DNA from: HGM12998 sp900756495
GTDB taxonomy: Bacteria > Bacillota > Clostridia > Oscillospirales > Oscillospiraceae
DNA: 64,000 bases
NCBI GenBank assembly: GCA_958477305.1
Contig: CAUEFI010000001.1
Location: 124,001 to 188,000 of the forward strand
Direction of reading: 5' to 3'
Position 1 is the stretch's first letter; every line of letters starts with the position of its first letter. The position numbers were made by a program, and so were the translations under genes. Positions 60,339 to 64,000 of this stretch are shown here, piece by piece. The notes beneath the pieces are model-generated. The model did not search any database and was not told the DNA's origin. It saw nothing but the letters and a program-made list of their open reading frames with translations.

Positions 60339-60372
60339 AAAAGCCCGGCGAAAAGTTAATCGCCGGGCTTTT
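60339..60372 (+). terminator. Terminator after the AraC-type regulator
   Basis: A 13-bp hairpin flanked by A and T runs with an eight-base loop, 40 bases past the stop. Confidence 0.9.
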
Positions 60373-60488
60373 GTGTATATTATACAAAGATACAGCGAGT
60401 TTTTTTGATTTTAAGCCTTAATCGCTCACTCAAAGACGCTTTCTCTGTGTAGTATAAATTTTATTAATAGTTTTTGAGCACATTTAAT

Positions 60489-60518
60489 TTGCTGGCTAGT
60501 GTTCCTTTGTACTAAAAT
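60489..60518 (+). promoter_or_regulatory. Possible promoter of the cupin-amidohydrolase pair
   Basis: TTGCTG (60489-60494), 18-base spacer, TAAAAT (60513-60518), about 49 bases ahead of the GTG start. Confidence 0.55.
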
Positions 60519-60566
60519 ACTTCCAAAGCGAGGGAGCAGCAGTTCCCAGGAAAGAAGGAGTTCAGC

Positions 60567-60959
60567 GTGGTCGATAACGCAGAGAAGCTGCGGGAGGCAA
60601 AACGGGAGGGGAAATATTTCGCGCCTTTCGGGGGTGGGACAGCCTTTCCCAGCGATTATGGAATCTATGTGGAGCAGACCGATAAAGTTTTGGATCGGGA
60701 ACAGTTTCTGGTGGGGAGTTCCTACTGCCTACCTGGGCTGGCCCATGAGACGCACAGCCATCCGGAACACGACGAGGTCATCGTGTTCCTCAATGGTACC
60801 GGCATTCAGACCATTGGGGAGGAGAAATATGAAGTGCGGGACAATGACATGGTCTATATCCCGGCGGGTATACCGCACTCCATAGAGAACCTCTCCTATC
60901 AGCCCCTGAAAATGGTCATTGTTAAGGTTAACAAAGGCAAAGCCGCTCAATCAAATTAA
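60567..60959 (+). CDS. Cupin-domain protein
   Basis: A 130-residue single-domain cupin. Motif 1 HSHPEHDEVIVFLNG holds the two His and Glu metal ligands; motif 2 DMVYIPAGIPHSIEN holds the third His. It is likely a metal-binding enzyme or binding protein, reaction unknown. GTG start with AAGGAG six bases upstream. It is 15 bp ahead of the amidohydrolase, so the two form an operon in a region with aromatic-acid enzymes. Confidence 0.88.
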   Translation: MVDNAEKLREAKREGKYFAPFGGGTAFPSDYGIYVEQTDKVLDREQFLVGSSYCLPGLAHETHSHPEHDEVIVFLNGTGIQTIGEEKYEVRDNDMVYIPAGIPHSIENLSYQPLKMVIVKVNKGKAAQSN

Positions 60960-60974
60960 CGGAGGCGAACAGAA

Positions 60975-62111
60975 ATGAAAATCGGAAGATTTGTGGTAGA
61001 CGGCCATATTCACTGCGGTAAGAAGGACTGTGCCAAAGCGGACTCCAAGCAGGCCGGCATTCAGGCAGAGGTGGAGTCGGTAGACAACTCCGATATGGCG
61101 TTATATGATATGGATGCATATGGTGTAGACATGGGCGTGCTTCTGCCCAGTTTCACCGGCACCACCAATGAGATGTACGCCAGCATTGTCCGCAAGCACC
61201 CGGACCGTTTCCGCACCTGCGCGGTAGACACCCAAACCCGTCTAAACGCGGCTCGTGGGATCAAAAAATGGACGTTAGAGGATTCTCTGAAGGAACTGGA
61301 CGAGTGTTTCAGCAAGCAGCCAGATGTGTTCTGCGGCGTGGGAGAGTTTGCACCTGGCTGCATGGGTGTCATACGCGAGCGTCCCACCCGAATGGAGCGC
61401 TATAAGGAGTGGTGTGCCATCGCTGAACTGTGTACCCACTATGATGTTCCCTGCTTTTTCCACGAATATAACAGCTTCACCATGGACGACCCCTTTACGA
61501 TGCTGAATAATGTCTGCTGCCAGTTCCCCACTTTCAAAGTTATCATTGCACACGGTGGCGGTCAGAAGGGGTATGAGATTGAGAAAGCGGTCACTCTGAC
61601 CGGGCTGAACGAGCATGTCTACCTGGAAACCGGCTACTGGAAGGCTGAGTATTACGAATACGCCCTGAAAGATTATCATGTGGGCGCCAGCAAGCTGATC
61701 TGGGGCGGCGGCGATACTGGAAGTCGGCTTTGGTATCCCCAGGCGCCCGCCCCTGGTAATCGGCTGGCTGAAACTAACCGCATTTACAACAACCGTAACA
61801 ACTGGATCTGGAATGGCACCCGAGAGGTAGACTATCAGCCTGATTATTACGGCTGGGCCACCCATCAGATCCACCGCCTGAAGGATTTGGAGCTGTGTAC
61901 CCAGGATGAGATCAATCTGATCGTAGGCGGTAACGCTGCGCGGATCTACAAGCTGCCTTTACCTGAAGCAGTGACCTTTTGTGCCGGCCGGCCTGACCTG
62001 AATATTCCGCCCCGTGAGATTCTGGAATCCAAGACTGTGACCCCCAGGGCTGCTTACGCCTGGGGTAAGAATATCGACTTTGTCCCTGGAACCCAGCCCT
62101 TCTACGGCTAA
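60975..62111 (+). CDS. Amidohydrolase-2 family metalloenzyme (possible aromatic decarboxylase)
   Basis: A 378-residue TIM-barrel protein of the family (PF04909) that includes ACMSD, gamma-resorcylate and 5-carboxyvanillate decarboxylases as well as hydrolases. The metal site looks intact: His11 and His13 (DGHIH), His163 (FFHEYN), His193 (IAHGGG) and Asp247 (GGGD). The neighbouring UbiD-type decarboxylase and tannase-like esterase make a decarboxylase or ring-product hydrolase plausible. The exact reaction is open. Confidence 0.85.
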   Translation: MKIGRFVVDGHIHCGKKDCAKADSKQAGIQAEVESVDNSDMALYDMDAYGVDMGVLLPSFTGTTNEMYASIVRKHPDRFRTCAVDTQTRLNAARGIKKWTLEDSLKELDECFSKQPDVFCGVGEFAPGCMGVIRERPTRMERYKEWCAIAELCTHYDVPCFFHEYNSFTMDDPFTMLNNVCCQFPTFKVIIAHGGGQKGYEIEKAVTLTGLNEHVYLETGYWKAEYYEYALKDYHVGASKLIWGGGDTGSRLWYPQAPAPGNRLAETNRIYNNRNNWIWNGTREVDYQPDYYGWATHQIHRLKDLELCTQDEINLIVGGNAARIYKLPLPEAVTFCAGRPDLNIPPREILESKTVTPRAAYAWGKNIDFVPGTQPFYG

Positions 62112-62158
62112 TTTCCCAACGCAGTCTCGACTATCTTTTGATTTCTTCCTTCCTTTAT

Positions 62159-62202
62159 TACCGCGAAAGCCCGCCTGGAACCACTGGCGGGCTTTCGCGG
62201 TA
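62159..62202 (+). repeat. 17-bp perfect hairpin ahead of the UbiD-family gene
   Basis: Arms 62159-62175 and 62186-62202 with a ten-base loop, 28 bases before the UbiD-family ATG. No T run follows, so it may be a processing stem or attenuator instead of a plain terminator. Confidence 0.8.
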
Positions 62203-62230
62203 TCCAAAACTGTATCGACTGGAGGACACT

Positions 62231-63691
62231 ATGAACCAATCCTATGATCTGCGTGCTGCGCTGGACTGCCTGCGCCCCCATCCGGGCCAATTGATTGAAA
62301 CCGCCCGCTCCGTCAACCCTCGGGCAGAGATCACCGGTATCTACCGTTATGTGGGGGCCCGCGGTACCGTAGCCCGCCCCACCAAGCTGGGCCCTGCAAT
62401 GCTCTTCCGTAATGTGGAGGGCTACCCGGACGCTAGCGTCCTCATCGGCCTGTTGTCCGACAGGGCACGGGTCGGGCTTCTGTTGGGCGTGGAGCCAGAA
62501 CGCTTAGGCTGGGTCTTGAAAGAGGCGCTGGAACACCCGATAGCTCCCGTCGTTATTCCCAACAAGGGGGCGCTCTGCCAGGAAAACATCTACCGGGCGG
62601 AAGAGTCGGATTTCGACCTGCGCCGCATCATCCCTGCACCGCTGAACACGGAGACCGATGCCGGGCCCTATATCACCATGGGTCTCTGTTATGCCCATGA
62701 CCCAGAGGAAGGCTTCGGCAACATCACTATTCACCGGCTGTGCATCCAGGGACGGGACCGGATAACCATGGGCTTCGGCGGCGAGGGAACCCGACATATC
62801 GGTGCGTTTAAAGAGAAGGCCCGACGGCTGGGAAGGCCTCTGCCCATCTCCATCAGCATCGGTGTGGATCCTGCCATTGCCGAGGCCTCATGTTTCCAAT
62901 CCCCTGCCACGCCTCTGGGCTTTGATGAGCTCTCTATTGCCGGCGCCCTCCGGGGGCGGCCGGTGGAGCTTACTCATTGCCTCACCATTGATGAGTACGC
63001 TATTGCCAACGCCGAGTATGTCATTGAGGGTGAGCTCTACCCCGATGAACTGACCCCAGAGGACGTCAACACCGGCACGGGAGAGGCCATGCCTGAATTT
63101 GCCGGATATATCGGCGCGGCCAAGACGCTTCCTACGATTCACGTCAAGGCTGTAACCTGCCGCAGCCATCCCATCATGCAGATCTGCATCGGGGCCAGCG
63201 AGGAGCATGTCAACATGGCTGGTATCCCCGAAGAGGCCGGCATTCTCCAGATGGTGGACCGGGCTCTCCCCGGTCTGGTAAAAAATGTATACTGTCCACC
63301 CTCCGGCGGCGGGAAGCTAATGGCCATTCTTCAGATTCAAAAGCGGGCTCTTACCGACGAAGGGAAACAAAAGCAGGCCGCTCTACTGGCCTTCGGAGCC
63401 TGCACCGAACTAAAAAACATCATGCTGGTGGATGAGGATGTAGACATCTTTGACCCCCATGACGTAATGTGGGCGCTCAACACCCGCTTTAAAACCGACT
63501 TGGATCTCTCCATTATTCAGAACGTCCGCTGCCATGGCGCCGACCCCTCCCAGAAGCCCTTCTATGACCCTTTGATGCGGGACAGGGGCCTAGCCACCAA
63601 GACTATCTTTGACTGTACCGTCCCCTTTGATCTAAGAGAGCATTTCGTCCGCGCCTCTTTTATGGAGGTAGATGCCAGCGAATTTCTCTAA
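62231..63691 (+). CDS. UbiD-family decarboxylase (gallate/hydroxybenzoate decarboxylase-like)
   Basis: A 486-residue prenylated-FMN-dependent decarboxylase. Length and the blocks RTLGxxx-like GPAMLFRNVEGYP, ITIHRLCIQGRDRI and EEHVNMAGIPEEAGIL fit UbiD enzymes, a group that includes LpdC, the gallate decarboxylase of lactobacilli, and other hydroxyarylic acid decarboxylases. I chose the ATG at 62231 with GGAGG five bases away from it. The needed flavin prenyltransferase UbiX is not in the window. With the tannase-like esterase nearby, gallate to pyrogallol is the most attractive guess; 4-hydroxybenzoate or similar acids are alternatives. Confidence 0.85.
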   Translation: MNQSYDLRAALDCLRPHPGQLIETARSVNPRAEITGIYRYVGARGTVARPTKLGPAMLFRNVEGYPDASVLIGLLSDRARVGLLLGVEPERLGWVLKEALEHPIAPVVIPNKGALCQENIYRAEESDFDLRRIIPAPLNTETDAGPYITMGLCYAHDPEEGFGNITIHRLCIQGRDRITMGFGGEGTRHIGAFKEKARRLGRPLPISISIGVDPAIAEASCFQSPATPLGFDELSIAGALRGRPVELTHCLTIDEYAIANAEYVIEGELYPDELTPEDVNTGTGEAMPEFAGYIGAAKTLPTIHVKAVTCRSHPIMQICIGASEEHVNMAGIPEEAGILQMVDRALPGLVKNVYCPPSGGGKLMAILQIQKRALTDEGKQKQAALLAFGACTELKNIMLVDEDVDIFDPHDVMWALNTRFKTDLDLSIIQNVRCHGADPSQKPFYDPLMRDRGLATKTIFDCTVPFDLREHFVRASFMEVDASEFL

Positions 63692-63738
63692 CCCCCGAAA
63701 AGTGCCCCTTCTCCCACAAGTTCCCCTTGATTTTTCCC

Positions 63739-63768
63739 TTGCCAGCATTTATTTTTCTGGAGTATAAT
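63739..63768 (+). promoter_or_regulatory. Promoter of the LysR-family gene
   Basis: TTGCCA (63739-63744), 18-base spacer, TATAAT (63763-63768), 80 bases before the ATG. Confidence 0.75.
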
Positions 63769-63848
63769 ATAAATGTTGTTTATAAAGCTGCTAACGGGCA
63801 TAGGTAAGGGGGATCTCTGGCGGCTTCTGGGGGAGGGGACACTTTATT

Positions 63849-64000
63849 ATGGAGCTGTATCAACTGGAATACTTCCGCACGCTCTGCCGTTGCCGGAGCT
63901 ATACTAAGACTGCCCAGACATTCGGTGTGACCCAGCCCGCCGTCACCACCGCCCTAAAGAAGCTGGAGCGGGAGTGTGGTGTACCTCTGTTGGACCGGAG
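63849..64000 (+). CDS. LysR-family transcriptional regulator (5' part only)
   Basis: The first 50 codons are visible: MELYQLEYFRTLCR opens a LysR winged helix, followed by TAQTFGVTQPAVTTALKKLE, the helix-turn-helix core. The window ends inside the DNA-binding domain. GGGAGGGG lies about 11 bases upstream. LysR proteins commonly control adjacent aromatic catabolic genes, including tannase and gallate decarboxylase genes in lactobacilli, so it may regulate the UbiD-family gene or genes beyond the window. Confidence 0.85.
   Translation, partial: MELYQLEYFRTLCRCRSYTKTAQTFGVTQPAVTTALKKLERECGVPLLDR

Overview
The window reads as chromosomal DNA of a Gram-positive, spore-forming anaerobe of the Firmicutes, most likely Oscillospiraceae (Flavonifractor / Pseudoflavonifractor / Lawsonibacter-like). 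The grounds are GC-rich coding sequence, AGGAGG-type ribosome binding sites, sigma-A-like promoters, a dcw cluster with Firmicutes-only members (sbp, DUF881), sporulation genes yqfC/yqfD, SLH-domain surface protein, FeoB-associated Cys-rich protein and a tungsten-type aldehyde oxidoreductase. The family assignment is inference.

Layout. 0-2.3 kb: a CocE/NonD hydrolase. 2.3-16.6 kb (minus strand): the cell-wall and division cluster mraZ-rsmH-ftsL-PBP(PASTA)-murE-mraY-ftsW-murG-murA-ftsQ-DUF881-sbp-ftsZ, with a clear promoter and MraZ boxes ahead of mraZ; murD, murF and ftsA are absent from it. 16.7-24.4 kb (minus): a coiled-coil protein, coaD, rsmD, uvrC, a vanW-family gene, an HPr-family gene and mutS2. 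Between uvrC and vanW sits a 232-234 bp tandem repeat whose units each carry a copy of the uvrC start. 24.6-28.5 kb (minus): AOR, MoaD-like, ferredoxin and iron alcohol dehydrogenase, an apparent ferredoxin-driven acid/aldehyde/alcohol module. 28.7-33.6 kb (plus): a YhhN-like and a Lit-like membrane protein pair, then a large Ig-like/SLH surface protein.

33.9-38.7 kb: an iron-homeostasis locus. The feo genes (minus) lie back to back with a DtxR-family regulator (plus), followed by a DUF3793-flavodoxin operon; both output promoters carry GTTAGC/GCTAAC-type operators. 38.8-46.0 kb (minus): cca, DUF1905, yqfC, yqfD, phoH, ybeY, era, yqzL, recO and phzF in one run. murC (plus) and mreB/mbl (minus) follow up to 48.7 kb.

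48.7-64.0 kb: an accessory catabolic region starting beside a transposase remnant. On the minus strand it has a tannase-like esterase, a type-B carboxylesterase and a complete dipeptide/oligopeptide-type ABC transporter. On the plus strand it has a membrane-anchored AraC-type regulator, a cupin, an amidohydrolase of the decarboxylase-containing family, a UbiD-family decarboxylase and the start of a LysR regulator. Together these suggest uptake, ester cleavage and non-oxidative decarboxylation of plant phenolic (galloyl-type) compounds. The assignments of the parts are good; the joint pathway is inference. No tRNA, rRNA or CRISPR array was recognised.
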